Below are positions 11,391-23,311 of a stretch of 64,000 nucleotides of DNA, piece by piece. The stretch comes from Inia geoffrensis (lineage: Eukaryota; Chordata; Mammalia; Artiodactyla; Iniidae), in NCBI GenBank assembly GCA_036417435.1, contig CM070913.1:17080680-17144679 (forward strand), written 5' to 3'. Below the pieces are notes generated by a model that had not been told where the DNA came from, did not search any database, and saw only the letters and a program-made list of their open reading frames with translations. Numbering within the stretch: position 1 is the first letter of the stretch; each line of letters starts with the position of its first letter. Position numbers and translations under genes: made by a program.

Positions 11391-14300
11391 CAATCAGTAT
11401 AAATTCGTTCTTTTTGCTGTTCCTTTTGGGTTTTATATCCGTGAGTCCTTTGCTAAAATGTGAGTGCCCTTGGGTAGGATAACACATTCACCTCTGTAAG
11501 GGTATAGTAGCTAATCCTGTGAATCAGGTTTCGTTTAGCCCCTCTGAGAAGCAGGTGCAGGTCCGATGGAGGGAAGGTGAAAAAGACGACCGCAAGCTGT
11601 AACGTGATCTGGGCAGGTAGGCTAAGACTTGAGGATGGTGTGGTGGGAGGGAGGGACCCCGGGAGTGGTGGGAGGAGTAAGGTGAGCATCACAGGGAGGC
11701 AGGAGGCACGGGTAAGGAAAGGCAGTGGGTGCTCCATTTAAACTGGGCCTTTTTGCCTCGGATGGAGGTGGTCCCTTACTTTGGCTTCACTTTTTTCTCT
11801 TTCTTGGGTCTGAAGAAGTGAGGTCTGCAAACATGCTGACAGGGAGATAGGGCTTTGACCCTTTTTCTTTCTTGGTTAACCTTAAAAGAACTCTTCTTTC
11901 CACATCCTTAAAAGAAGGTGGAGAAAGAAGAGTGGCGTCCTGAAGCAGAACCTTCAGGGAGTGGGGCTTGGGGTCTGCCTTGGTCAAGACACAAATAAGG
12001 GGCGGGACCTTGGGGCGATGGAGCCAGCGGGGACGTGAAGTCTTTTCGCGGGGGACCACGCCAGCAGTGAAGAACCAGGGGTGAAGGGTCAGCCGGGGTT
12101 GGGGAGGGACCCTTTCTTCCTTGGGCAGAAGAAACCAGAGCAGATGAGAGCACTTAGTAGACACAAGCTTTGTGGGAGACAAGGAGATGCATGACATGAG
12201 GATTTTTTTAAAAAACACCATTGCTTGTGCATATTTGCAATAATAAACCCCATCCTCAGACACTGTGATAAGTAAAGCTTGTTTGGAGGTCACAGGCCAC
12301 ATCATGGCTGCAGTGAAATTTGGCCACTGAAGGCTTCCTGCTGTGCTTTCTACACCTACCCACCCCCCCCGAAGTCCAGCCTCCTTATAATCCTAAAGGC
12401 AGGGGATTAGTGTTCGATACAGGTCCAGTAAAATAATATTTCTATATTTTCCATTATTTCTTTCTAAGAGAGGGGGAGGTTTGGGAGAAATGGAAGGATG
12501 TGATAGGGCAACATAAATGGCGATGCCTAACTTGAGTTGGTAGACTTGCCATCTTTTCCCAGAATGAATGAGCTCAGCGTGTAAGTCTATATCAGAAAAT
12601 ACAAATGCTTATCGTGAATCCTAATTACACGGCTACTGTCCTGGCTTCCTGTCCAAAGGTACCTCTGCTTTCTTATTTTGTCTTTATATCATTGTTCCTT
12701 GTACTGTTAGCCGTTCGGATTTGAGGATAGACATTTCTCATTTCTATGGATTTCAGTAATTAGAACTTTGTGGTGATTGAAATGGTTAAGACTGGTGTTA
12801 CTTTAGCTAGTCCTACTTACAAAGAAATGGAGAACTTAGGATATTCCCAGAACAAATGAGATTACCAAGATGTTAGAATGTTCTAAAAATCTTTTCTAAG
12901 AACCTCAAATGCTTATGAAAGATCTACATTCTTATGAACAAATGAATGTTTTTTAGTTTTTGTATTTAATCATTAAAGTGGGAACCCTAAGAAACTCGAG
13001 AATAGGCAATTCTTTATCAATTTGCTTTTAAGTCACTTGTGAAGAATCCTGTGTGTCCTTGACCTTTTCATGAAGCTGCCTTTGCAATGCCTGGTCCTGA
13101 CTTTCCCCCGCACGTTGCTGTTCTGCATCTTTTCTCCACAGAACTACACAGCAGAATATTGATGTATGCTTCTCATACATTTAGTGGACGACTTTGAAGT
13201 TGCTTCTAGAGCCCATACTTATCCTTGTGACCTGAGGCGGCCTTTCTGGATGCCCAGGGCAGTGAGTGCCCTGCAGTGTCAGCTAAGGGTGACTAGGCTG
13301 GACTTCCCTCCGCCCTGTGGTCTCCAAGCTGACCCTGAGCAGGTGTGGCTGCTCTTGAGACATTGAATAAACTGGGAAGAAAAGAGAAATATTGGAAAAT
13401 ATTTTAAAAATGCTTTTCCTTGGGAGAAACACCCCTGAACATGGCGCAGATAGGTGCCGTAAGCCGATAGCAACCCTGGAAGGCCTGTGCTGGCTGCAAG
13501 GGAAATGGAGAGAAAGGAAAGCCCAGCTTCCTGCCTTACCACGAATGGGGGTTTATGAAGGAGGCAAGGGGCATCCAGATTGTCCCCCAGGGGCTCATTA
13601 AGTTCTAAGAAGGTGAGTGACATTGGTTTAATGCATTGTTGGTTTTAGCTAGCATATCAGTTGAAGTTGTATTTTCATGTGCATTTTGTGTGTTTTCACA
13701 GTACCGTGGGGTACCTCGAAGAAATTGCGTGCCCTGGACATTGGTAACCATTCTAAGGGATTTAGCAACATTATTTTATATTTTAAGTGATTACCGCGAG
13801 TTAACAGTTGTTATTTTTGCTTTTCATGCTGCATTGTCGGTGGCATCTGGGTTTATTTGATGCCAAGTTCATGGTCAGGAATAGAGGAGGCCTGAATGGT
13901 TCAGACTGGTGCTACAGGGAGTCCAGCCTGGTTTACAATGGTTCACCCTGTGGTAGGGTCCACAGAAGAGATGTAGGGAATAGATGTAGGGAATAGGTAC
14001 CCTCCCTTCTTAAAACTAAAAACAACAACAACAACAAAATCCCCTTCTTCCAAATATCTCTTTGCTCTCCCTCCTGCTGCCAGGAAACAACAATAAAAAC
14101 CAGTCGGAGTTGTGGATTCAGTTTGTCATCTCTTTGCTTTTGTAACTCATGTGTGACTCTTGAGTTCCCACTCTGAAGATTATCTCTTGCCAATTTAAAA
14201 TCTGAAACAGGCTTGCTTCATAAACCCTTGAGCTAGCGAGCAGATAGCTAGGTGTGTTTGCCATCACGAGGTTGCCATGTTTGAATGCTTGGTGGGAAAA

Positions 14301-14867
14301 AATGCCCCGACAGGCAGAGCTTTTAGAAAGGGCACATAAACCCTTCCCATGTCCTCCTCCCTACTCTTAAGGGTCCTGAGTCAATCTGGCACAAGCCCCT
14401 AAGTCTGTTGTTTGGTTTTGGTTTTGCTTTGAAGACATTTGTCACAGCACATGCATTAGTTCCAAAGCTTTGGGGACCGGCTCACTGTGGCCCTGCTGTG
14501 GGCCACGCAGTGGCTGATTGTGGAAGAGCCAGAGCTGTCGCCTTGGAGAAGGTCACAGACTCGGGGGAGACACACGTGTGTCCCCAGTGTCAATAGGAAG
14601 TAGTGAATGGTTGACGAAGGGGTGAATGTGGCACTGCAGGAGCATAAAGGGGGGTTGTGGGAGCCCTCCTGGGAGGAGAGGCGGAGGGAACAGCACGTGC
14701 ATAGTTTGGAAAAGCCAGAGTTGGGGGAAGATGGAGAAGAGGGTGTGGATCGGATGAGGCTGGAAATGGAACCAAATCACCAAAGGATATTTAGACTTTA
14801 GTGGGCATGTGAGCCCCACTCCCTTGGTCCTAAGGAGAAGTAGAATATTCGAAGTTGTGGGAGGCGT
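11391..14867. other. Long unique stretch without a recognised gene
   Basis: About 3.5 kb with no clear repeat. A 172-codon open frame (11,787-12,305, minus) has a biased, low-complexity composition rich in K, R, P and L and no known motif, so it is taken as chance. A (CAA)n run lies at 14,022-14,038, and a short direct repeat of atagatgtagggaat type lies near 13,968-13,997. Confidence 0.4.
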
Positions 14868-14985
14868 GCTCAGATGGTTCAAAGCATGGGAAATTGGGCA
14901 GAAAGTGTGGGTGTGGATCCTGGCTCTGCCGTGTTCTTGCTGTGTAACCTGGGCAAGTGTGTTGAGTGTCTTTGCTGCCGTCTCT
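14868..14985 (+). repeat. MIR SINE
   Basis: gtgtggatcctggctctgcc, gtgttcttgctgtgtaacct, gggcaagtgtgttgagtgtc and tctttgctgccgtctctt follow the MIR core in the forward direction. Confidence 0.7.
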
Positions 14986-16641
14986 TGCCCGGCAGTGTTG
15001 GGACCATGAGGGCACCTTCCCCGAATTGTCCCAAGGGTTAAGCCATCATCATATTAAAGCCCTGGCATGGGGTAGTGCTCCTGAGGGCTTCCAGGGACCT
15101 GGTTGCCACTTAGGACCAGTACACAGGGCGGTGGGAGTGAGGGGGAGATCGGAGATGGGGATGGACCTGGTTTGCAGGGTTTTCGTGGTGGTCTGGACAG
15201 CTGTTCCCAGTGAGGTGTGCCCTGTGGGACCCTGGTCCTTTGAGCGCCTTTGGAAGTTGGGGCCACATGGTCAGGAATATCCCTGTTTCTCCACCCTGGT
15301 CTAAGGTGTGGACCCAGGCAGTGGTTGTAGGAACAGACCTGAGGAAATTTTAGGAGGCAGCATAACCTGGGCTTGATGAAACTTTGGAAACATTATATTA
15401 TCTTGTCTTTTGGACCACAGAGTTTAACTCTAGTTCCCAATCATTCCAACAGGGAGATGTGTAATTGAATCTCAGCTGGCTAGCCCTCCTTGCAAACTAA
15501 AAGAAAATTGCCATTTTTAGAGTTTTATGCAGGTTTCTTTTGGGGGGATGTGGACAGATATCACGGAGATATTTGCCTTTAATTTAAAATGAGTTGCCCT
15601 GGAAATCCATTGCACTGTACGTTGAGAAAACACTTCTCTGAGGCACAGAAGTATTAGTCCATTCTGAACCTCTCTGAGGCAGTAAAGACACTAAGTACTA
15701 AATGCCACAATGAAATGGAGGCTGCTAGCAAGGGATTATCTAGGACTTGGGTTTAGACAATTTGAAAAACAATTCAGCAAAGTCCATAAACGCAATAGGG
15801 GAAAATAGTATTTCTTTTTTGTGCTGCCAGCCAGGTTGTCACATGGATTAGTAATTTAGATAGGAACAGCCGTGAATCACTGCTTAAGAGTTTCGCATTT
15901 AATTTTATCCTGGAAGCAATTTCCCTTTCAAATTCTCGAGCTGTAGTTATCATTAATGAATCAAACATTATGAAACCCAGAAAACTACTAATTCATTTTG
16001 AAGTAAGTAGACATTTAAATCTCAAAAAGAAACCTTAAATTTCTTTCAGTTGGTGTTTAATATTTCCAAGCTGACAAAAATGTGGAACGGCATTTCACAG
16101 AGGTAGTTTCCCAGAGTGGTGAGCGGTAGGTCCTGGGGTCTGTGTGCCTGACATCTTGGCTGCAGCTTTGCGGGTATGAAAGACAAGACTTCTCAGTGAC
16201 CAGTGAGTGACTGGGTGTTTTCCAGGGAGGGGGAAGGATTAAAATATATGGGAAAGGGAGCTGATTGCAGTCAGAGCTCTCCACCCAAGCTCTCATCCCT
16301 GGTGTTTTGCAGCTTAACCCTTTCAGTTTTATCCTTTCCTGGGACGCCTGCCGCCCCGCTCTGTCCCTGCCTTCCTTCCCCTTATCCATTGTTGCTTTGG
16401 GAAGAGGTCCATTCAGTCACCAGAGGTTGTTGGATGTGAGTCTGTGGAGTTCCAGCCTCTCAAACACTGTCTGAGGTCCAGCTTGTGTGGGGTGATGGCT
16501 ATGAAAGGTCCCTGTGGTTACACAGGAGTGCGTGAAGATTTGGAAGCACCGAATGAGACAGAACACCAAAGGCCAGAATACTTATATTTTCAAGCCTGGA
16601 AAATGTGTTTGGGGTTTTCCCTCAAAGACACTTTAAAAAAT
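14986..16641. other. Unique sequence; 15,760-16,060 is AT-rich and repeat-free
   Basis: No repeat was recognised. The block around 15,760-16,060 carries several attaat/taattc words, which is typical of, but not diagnostic for, conserved non-coding elements. Confidence 0.35.
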
Positions 16642-16650
16642 GGTCAGAGA

Positions 16651-16864
16651 GGGCTTCCCTGGTGGCGCAGTGGTTGAGAGTCCGCCTGCCGATGCAGGGG
16701 ACGCGGGTTCGTGCCCCGCTCCGGGAAGATCCCACGTGCCGCGGAGCGGCTGGGCCCGTGAGCCATGGCCGCTGAGCCTGCGCGTCCGGAGCCTGTGCTC
16801 CGCAACGGGAGAGGCCGCAACACTGAGAGGCCCGCGTATCCACTCCCCCCTCGAGAAAAAAAAA
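16651..16864 (+). mobile_element. CHR SINE (short form)
   Basis: A full copy beginning gggcttccctggtggcgcag. The A-box-like tggcgcagtgg and B-box-like gggttcgtgcc of its tRNA-derived RNA polymerase III promoter are visible. The 9-bp duplication ggtcagaga (16,642-16,650 and 16,865-16,873) flanks it. The tail is short and interrupted (ccccctcgagaaaaaaaaa). Confidence 0.95.
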
Positions 16865-17140
16865 GGTCAGAGAATCAGTGGATTGTGTCCAAAGCAATAT
16901 TACCCGAACAACTACTGAAAAAGGTAAAGGGACTGCTTTTCACGGCCAACAGAGTTGATTTGTTTTGGACGTGGAAGGCTTCTAGAACTTTTGTTGAACT
17001 CATCTTTTTTTTTTTTTTTCTTAAGACAAGATTTAGGACTGTTTTTTACTCCCCACCTCCTACTTCCACTCCACCTTTTTTGAAAAGGCCTTTTGTCAGC
17101 TGAGGTTCTTTTCAGGATGGTCATCTCATCTGTGATCTCG

Positions 17141-17265
17141 TGTGAGCCTCAGTTTCCTTGTGTGTAAAATGGGGGTGATAATACTTTCCCTCCTTCCCTG
17201 TAGCAATAATGGCTGTGAAGATGACATGAGATCATGGCTGTGAAAACGCCTATTAGTACCTTTCT
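17141..17265 (+). repeat. MIR fragment
   Basis: tgagcctcagtttccttgtg and tgtaaaatgggggtgataat are the MIR core. The head is missing. Confidence 0.7.
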
Positions 17266-17529
17266 GTAAGCACGTGAGGCAGAGAGGGACTCCGAGGCTC
17301 AGGGTGCAGGAGGGAGTATTTTGCATGTAAACAGGGAGGAAAAAAGCTTCAACTTCTACTGTTCCCGCCCCCACCCCATTCCTTCCCCTACTTAGGACCT
17401 GAATTAGATGGTCTAGTTTCTTAGGGGAAGGAAGGTTCGCTCCAGGGACTCCAGGCCTTGTCTATCTTCCTCCAGTTCAACCAGGCAGACGGCCACGCTG
17501 TGGAAGATGTCCCTGATCACAAATATGTA

Positions 17530-17976
17530 CAGATCTTCCCTGGCATACGATGGGGTTATGTCCCAATCAACCCATTGTAAGTGGAAAATGTCTTAAGTCA
17601 GAAATGCATTTAATACACCCAACCTACCGTAGGTTTGCCTCGCCTACCTTAAACGAGCTCAGAACACTTCTGTTAGCCCACAGCTGGGCAAAACCATTGA
17701 ACACAAAGCCTACTGTATTGACTATCTCATGTAACTTACTGATTACTGTACTGAAAGTGAAAAACAGAATGATCGTCTGGGTACAGAATGGTTGTGTGTG
17801 TATGGTTGTTTACTCTGGGGATCGCGTGCTGATGGGGAGCTGTGCTCACTGCCACTGCCCAGCATCACAAGAGAGGATCGTACTGAAAATTGCTAGCTAC
17901 TGAATGCATATTACTTTCACACCACTGTAAAGTCGAAAAATTCTGAATCGAACCATCCTAAGCTGGGGACCGTCTG
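17530..17976. mobile_element. Tigger/pogo-like MITE with intact ends
   Basis: A 447-bp non-autonomous DNA transposon. The left end (cagatcttccctggcatacg, then atggggtt) and the reversed right end (cagacggtccccagcttagg, then atggttcg) form imperfect terminal inverted repeats. Both ends are flanked by the TA dinucleotide (17,528-17,529 and 17,977-17,978) expected for Tc1/mariner-superfamily insertion. Interior phrases such as taagtcagaaatgcatttaa and cagcatcacaagagaggatc match a common mammalian MITE. No transposase frame is present. The exact subfamily name is not certain. Confidence 0.8.
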
Positions 17977-18052
17977 TATTTTCTCTCTTCTATTTGATGG
18001 TGATTTTCAATCAAGAGGTTTTTGGTGATTCCTCAGTTGTTCATTTCCCCCT

Positions 18053-18466
18053 TGTGTTAATTTCCTAGGGCTACTGTAACAGAGTCGCACAAACTGGGCG
18101 GCTTAAAACAAGAGAATCTTATTCTCTCACATTTCTGGAGGCTGGAAGTCCACGTTGGAGGTGTCGGCAGGGCCATGCTCGATCTGAAACCTGTAGGAGA
18201 CGAGCTTCTGGTGTTGCCGGCAACCCGTGGCTCGTAGATGCATCATTAATCTCTGCCTCTCATCACATGGCCTTCTCTCCTCATGTGTCTCTTCTCTTCT
18301 TAAACACACCAGTCGTGTTGGACTAAGGGCCCCTCTAATCCAGTGTGAACTCACCTTAACTGATGAATGTGCAGCAACCCTATTTCCCAATAAGGCCACG
18401 TTCTGAGGTACCGGGCGTTAGGACTTGAACACACCAATTTTGGAGACACAATTCAACCCATAACAT
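18053..18466 (-). mobile_element. MLT1-type solo LTR (ERVL-MaLR)
   Basis: A reversed MLT1 LTR: tgttaatttcctagggctac, actgggcggcttaaaacaag, cacatttctggaggctggaa, catggccttctctcctcatg and an end near acacaattcaacccataaca. It is a solitary LTR about 410 bp long. No internal retroviral-like sequence was seen on either side. Confidence 0.85.
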
Positions 18467-20654
18467 CCCTGTCTCCTCCCCAGCAGATAGCTTGATGCTC
18501 ATTCACGCCACAGCTTCAAGCCCATTTTCAGAGAGCAGCATGTGTCCCCCTGGAGAGGGATGCAGCTCCTGCCTCTTTCCAGAACTGCTTGCTGTGACAT
18601 TGTGTCTCTAATGACTATGTCATGGAGCCCCTGGGAACATGGTCTGTGAGAGTTACGCAGCACTTTGGAAGCAACCTAGAGTTTGGATTAGCACCAAAAC
18701 AGCCCTCTCATGCTCTGTTGCTGATTTCACTTAAGTCAACTAAGCCTGAAACCAAGAAGCTAAGATGGTACCGGTGGGAAGTACAAAAGTCCTTCCAGTT
18801 TTATTTGAAACAATTGATTTTATCAGAAGTACTGAAGTGGGAATTTGAGCAAGTGGGTACTTTGTCCCATTCTGCGAGGTGGAATGAGTTCATGGCGGCT
18901 TCTGAATGGTGCGTGCAGGTGACTGGGATGCCAGGGAGCCCTAGCCCTCACCAGTAATACAGGGTTGTGGCCAAGGGGCATCAGATTGCCCCACGTGGGT
19001 TAAAAAGTGCCTCCTCCGCCCTCCTGCACCTGGTAATTGACATAACCTGGTGCCTGAGAAACATAGGGCTTCCCCAAGTAGGACTCATACAGTAAGAAGG
19101 AAGCCAGGTCAGCCTGCATTTAGTCCTGGTTTTGCCCCAGTCTTGCCAACTGAATTTAAGCACATTTCTTATTAAAATGGGATCTCAGGTTTCTCACCTC
19201 TGTGTGAAAATAGTGAAATTTGCTGCATCATGATGTCTGCAAGGCAATTAATAGGTGGCTGTGTGCAAGCCACTGGCAGATCTCAAGTAACTAGTGAAGG
19301 GTGATGATGAGGACAGCCTCTCTCAAGCTCTGTCTCCACGAATAAATAGATGTTAGGCTCGGACAGAGGCATTTAAGTAAGAGCAAGGTCTGGAATGCAG
19401 AGGGTTGATTGAGGAGCTGCCGGTCTTGTTCTTGGGGTCTGGCCAGGTCTGGAAGGAGTGCTGTAGACTTGTCTGGTGGGGGCCATGGGTGGAGTCCACT
19501 TCCAGATAAAACAGAGGAGCTGCAAGAGGGCTGGGGAAGGGAGGGGGTCCCCTCAGGGTGATGGGTTGCAATAGGAAGTTGAAGGAGACAGAACTGAAGA
19601 CTATTTCCAGAGGTGGCAGTATCTCAGTAAAGGCTCCCAGCCCTGGGGTACATGGTTGTAGGGACAGCAGGTCCAGGTGGCTTGAGGAATGGAAGGGCGG
19701 CCAGGAGTCCAGGGAGCTTCAGACCCGGAGGGCTAAGGAATCAAGAAAGGACTCAAGTGTAGGTAGAGGAGCCTGGGCAGGGAGTCACGGTCGAGCCAGC
19801 AGTCAGGAGGGACTTGGGTGGGGTCCCAGAGGGTTGTACCAAAATTACTCGGACATCTCCACTAAGGTTAGGGCTGGCCCTAGAAACTGGGGTGGATGGG
19901 ATTCCAGAAGAGAGGGTTGCGACAGACCATGTCTGGGACAGAGCATCCCCCTACCCAGCCCTGCTCTGGGTCTCAGCCCCACTTCATTTATTTCAGTGGA
20001 TTTAGTAACAGTGAGGATCCCAGAAATGAAGCTAAGCTCATACCCACCACCTCAGCACAGACTAGAGCTGTTTTTGCTGCTGCTGTGTTGTTTTAGTTAT
20101 TTGATCATTTATAATCACGGGGCAAATGCATTATTTTGGCAAACACTATTGAATGTCGATGTTTAAACACTTCCATGACAAATTTACTTTAAATGACTAT
20201 TGATTAACAGGGCTCAGGCTGAGAGGTGTTTTGCGATATGGCATCATCCAAAAATAGAATGAACAAAGACCCACCGTCAGATTTCTGATTGCTGGCTAGG
20301 GCCTGGAAGTGGACTGTGGGATTATTTGCTACTTTATGCCCTTCTGTGATCAGAATACGGCCATGAACCATAGGCCTGGTCATTTAAAAGAAGTAACAGT
20401 GGGTTAGGAGGTGAACTACGGTAATAACGTCAGACTGCAAGGGGCGTGTTCTTATCTGCAGCTGCTCGTAAAGAAAACTCCATTTATGTGGCAGTTGGAC
20501 ATTTGCTACATTTTGCCAAGATTCAAACTAGAGTATTCTGAGGGCCTGGAAGTTCAAAAGCGAGGCCCAGGCAAAATATACGACAGTGTTTGATGTAAAA
20601 ATTATTTTGGTTTTACCATGCAGATGAAATCACTGGGACAGTGTGTGGTGTCCT
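18467..20654. other. Unique sequence without a recognised gene
   Basis: About 2.2 kb. A 202-codon open frame (19,558-20,166, plus) is rich in S, G, R and E at its start, shows no known domain and is probably chance in GC-rich DNA. The AT-rich block 20,080-20,280 may be conserved non-coding DNA. Confidence 0.4.
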
Positions 20655-20877
20655 GGAGGAGACTTTGAAATAAGAAATTTGGTGATCTGGGTTTTTATTG
20701 TGACTCAGCTTTGGGCTTACCATTTAATATCCTTAAGTCTCAGTTTTCTCATCAGCAAAAGAGAAGAATTTCTACCGTCTCTTCCTCTTACAGTGTTGGG
20801 GGTTATCCAACGAGTAATGCACAAAACAGTGTTTGAAAACTGACTTAATTATACAACTGGTAAGTAGGAGTTATCAG
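20655..20877 (+). repeat. MIR SINE
   Basis: ggtgatctgggtttttattg, gtgactcagctttgggctta, ttaagtctcagttttctcat, cagcaaaagagaagaa and tgcacaaaacagtgtttgaa follow a forward MIR. Confidence 0.7.
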
Positions 20878-21496
20878 CATAAAGGTAAAAAGTCAGATTC
20901 TCTCTCTTATGCCTGTTTCCCTGCATCGATTTTAATTATATTCACTCCAGAGTTTTGATTGAAAAATGCTGGTTTTTCCTTGTTTTACTACTGAAATAAT
21001 TTAAAATGCTATCCTGAGTAATAGCACTATATCTAGATGAGGGCTGTTCAAAGAGGGGGAATTGTGCTGAAGGATGTTTGTAAATAACGTTTAGGTGACA
21101 CTATTGTGATAATTATGGCTGTTTAAAGATGAGTTTTATAGTAAGTCCTCACTTTTCCTGTCACTTTCTTTTTCCTGAGCTTTCCCACTTAAGCATATTT
21201 GTTCCATAGAGAGAGCTGTTGAGGGAACTAAATCCTGAGAGAGCTCAATAGCTCTTTGAATCCACTTTTCATTTTCTGTGGCTAATTTTGTGGGCCCTCA
21301 AGAGGACAGAGTTTGCCCCCCTTCCCCGCTGCTAGTAAGGGCAGGAGGAGGGAGGTGTAGCAAATCCCCAGACACTCAGTTTCCGGCAGCCATGCATCCC
21401 TGGATCAGAGTGACCTTGAAAGCTACGTTCAGTGGCCAGAAGACCCCGAGCGATGATACTTGTGCGGGATCTGAGTCCCAAGGGTAACACCCCACC
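20878..21496. other. Unique sequence, nothing recognised
   Basis: No repeat or exon was recognised. Confidence 0.45.
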
Positions 21497-21775
21497 TCAC
21501 CCATCCCTTCTGAGCCGGTACTTGAGAGGCTGCTGAACAGGAGGCAGCATGAATGAAGAGGACCCTCCTGCAGATAAGTAAAGCACCTTCAGGGGGTTTT
21601 GCAATAAACTCTTGGGACCCCCAGGCTTCATAGCTTTCCCAGGAGAGGCACCCGATGTGTATTTCACCATGTTGCTCACCAGCTTCCATGTGCTTTCCAG
21701 CTTTTTGTTGTTAGCAGTCTCAAACATCAGCTTTGTTATCTTCCTTTTACTCACCAGCTCGATCGGAATCTAATG
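21497..21775 (-). other. Exon-like or decayed coding stretch, unrecognised
   Basis: On the minus strand an open frame of 85 codons starts near 21,754 and ends at 21,497. Its composition looks more protein-like than nearby chance frames (for example KLMFETANNKKLESTWKLV and GKAMKPGGPKSLLQNPLKV). I do not recognise the protein. The frame is open for a few codons upstream of the first ATG, and a donor-like ctggtgagt lies at about 21,750-21,758 on that strand. It could be a fragment of a processed pseudogene, a real exon, or chance. No matching second exon or polyA tail was seen. Confidence 0.2.
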
Positions 21776-21829
21776 TCAGATGAGTCAGTAAATTTTGTTA
21801 ATGGATCTTTGCGAGCTTTTAGAGTTGCA

Positions 21830-21972
21830 ATTGGAGGAGCCCTTGGAAGTCATTGTGACCAGCCCTCTCACCTTACAGATGAGAACCCTGAGACCCAGAG
21901 AAACTGAGTGACGAGTCCAGGTTATACAGCAAGTTAGTGGCGGAGTCAGGACAAGGACCCAGGGCTCTTTAA
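21830..21972 (-). repeat. MIR-related fragment
   Basis: cattgtgaccagccctctca, ccttacagatgagaaccctg, agacccagagaaactgagtg and gcaagttagtggcggagtca follow a reversed MIR-class SINE. Confidence 0.65.
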
Positions 21973-23078
21973 CTATCTGGAAGCATTGCGTGGTCCTATA
22001 AAGTATGGAGTAAGGCGTCCTTAGCAGGTGTACCCTCTTTTAGTTTAGCCAGGTTATCTGGAGGCTATGATACCGCCAAAATAATGTATCACGCGGATTA
22101 GAACATCCTAATTTTATGAACATGTTTATTGTTAACTCCTGGTAAACCAGAATTCCCTTATGATGCTACCCTTTTTGAAAAACTTAACACAGTTTATTGG
22201 TTCATTTTTCTGAAATAGTGACCCAAACTGACTCTTAGATGTCTGGGAATCTTGCTGTCCTTAGAATCATTCCAAATATTGGTTGTAAGTGTATAGGGTT
22301 ATAGTTTCAGAGCGTGGATTTGGCATGAACACAAGCCACAAAATGTATTCCAGCACCGCCCTCCCCCCTTCTCCCCACCACATTAGCTTATTTAAAATAT
22401 AATAGTCTGGTTGCTTGAATTCTTCCGCATGACCTTTACAAGCCCTATTCACTGTTATTTTATAGTTTTGGGGACTGAGACAATGAATTATCTTAGCCCA
22501 GGAAAACCATGTAACTTGCTGATATTATACCAGTTGCATTCTGATGCGGCACTGATTTTTTTTTTTTTTTTTTTCTTCACTACCATTTTCACTTCAGATT
22601 GCACATAGACACAAGCAAGGTATAAGCTTGGCAATGATATCTGCTTGGCTTGTTTATTTTCTCCCATTGTAAAAGTGCCTGTGACTCAACACTGGGTTCT
22701 TTTGTTCTCCACGATGTTCAAGTGAGAGGAGGGGATGGCACATCCCAGGCATCAAGGGAAGTGTGACCGTCGTATTAGAATGTCCTTCGTGTAGGAAGCC
22801 TTGCCCACTCCTTTCTGATTACCCAGCTGCGACACACTACACTCCAGGGGACCACAGACTGAGGCTCTAAATAGCACCCTGTCAGCCCTCTAGTTCCCTC
22901 ACTTGAGAGCAAGAGAGAAAGGAAGCATGGAAAATCACTGAGAGGACGGTTTCCTATGTATTCTAAATAGATTGTTTCAAACATGGAGAATGGGGATGTC
23001 ACCTATTATAAATTTTTCTTGAGACAGTTACTGGTATGTGTAGGTCTTAGCAAGTTAAGATTGTTTTGCTCTTTTAAA
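21973..23078. other. Unique sequence, nothing recognised
   Basis: AT-rich unique DNA. A T-run at 22,557-22,574 has no recognisable element attached. Confidence 0.45.
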
Positions 23079-23089
23079 ACTGAGAGCTG

Positions 23090-23300
23090 GGTTTCTCTGG
23101 TGGCGCAGTGGTTGAGAGTCCACCTGCCGATGCAGGGGACATGGGTTCGTGCCCCGGTCCGGGAAGATCCCACATGCCGCAGAGCGGCTGGGCCCGTGAG
23201 CCATGGCCGCTGAGCCTGCGCGTCCGGAGCCTGTGCTCCGCAACGGGAGAGGCCACAACAGTGAGAGGCCCGCGTACCGCAAACAAACAAACAAACAAAC
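23090..23300 (+). mobile_element. CHR SINE (short form) with AAAC tail
   Basis: A full copy whose 3' tail is a pure (AAAC)5 array (23,281-23,300) rather than poly-A. The 11-bp duplication actgagagctg lies at 23,079-23,089 and 23,301-23,311. The head reads gtttctctggtggcgcagtg, a variant of the usual gcttccctgg. Confidence 0.95.
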
Positions 23301-23311
23301 ACTGAGAGCTG

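Noticed and set aside
11787..12305. 172-codon minus-strand frame
   Set aside because: Biased composition, no motif, no exon boundary signals and no neighbouring exon. Long chance frames are expected in 64 kb read six ways.
13620..13860. Acceptor-like site tttcacag followed by a 50-codon frame
   Set aside because: The pyrimidine tract is weak and the frame has no recognisable protein pattern. Such combinations are common by chance.
16651..16720. Possible tRNA genes at SINE heads
   Set aside because: A- and B-box-like motifs are present in many copies, but the cloverleaf is not complete and each is continuous with a SINE body and tail.
18053..18466. Possible endogenous retrovirus provirus
   Set aside because: Only a single LTR is present, with no internal region or second LTR nearby. 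The same holds for the other three MLT1 copies.
19558..20166. 202-codon plus-strand frame
   Set aside because: Low-complexity S/R/G/E-rich start, no domain and weak start context. It continues into an AT-rich block unlike coding DNA.
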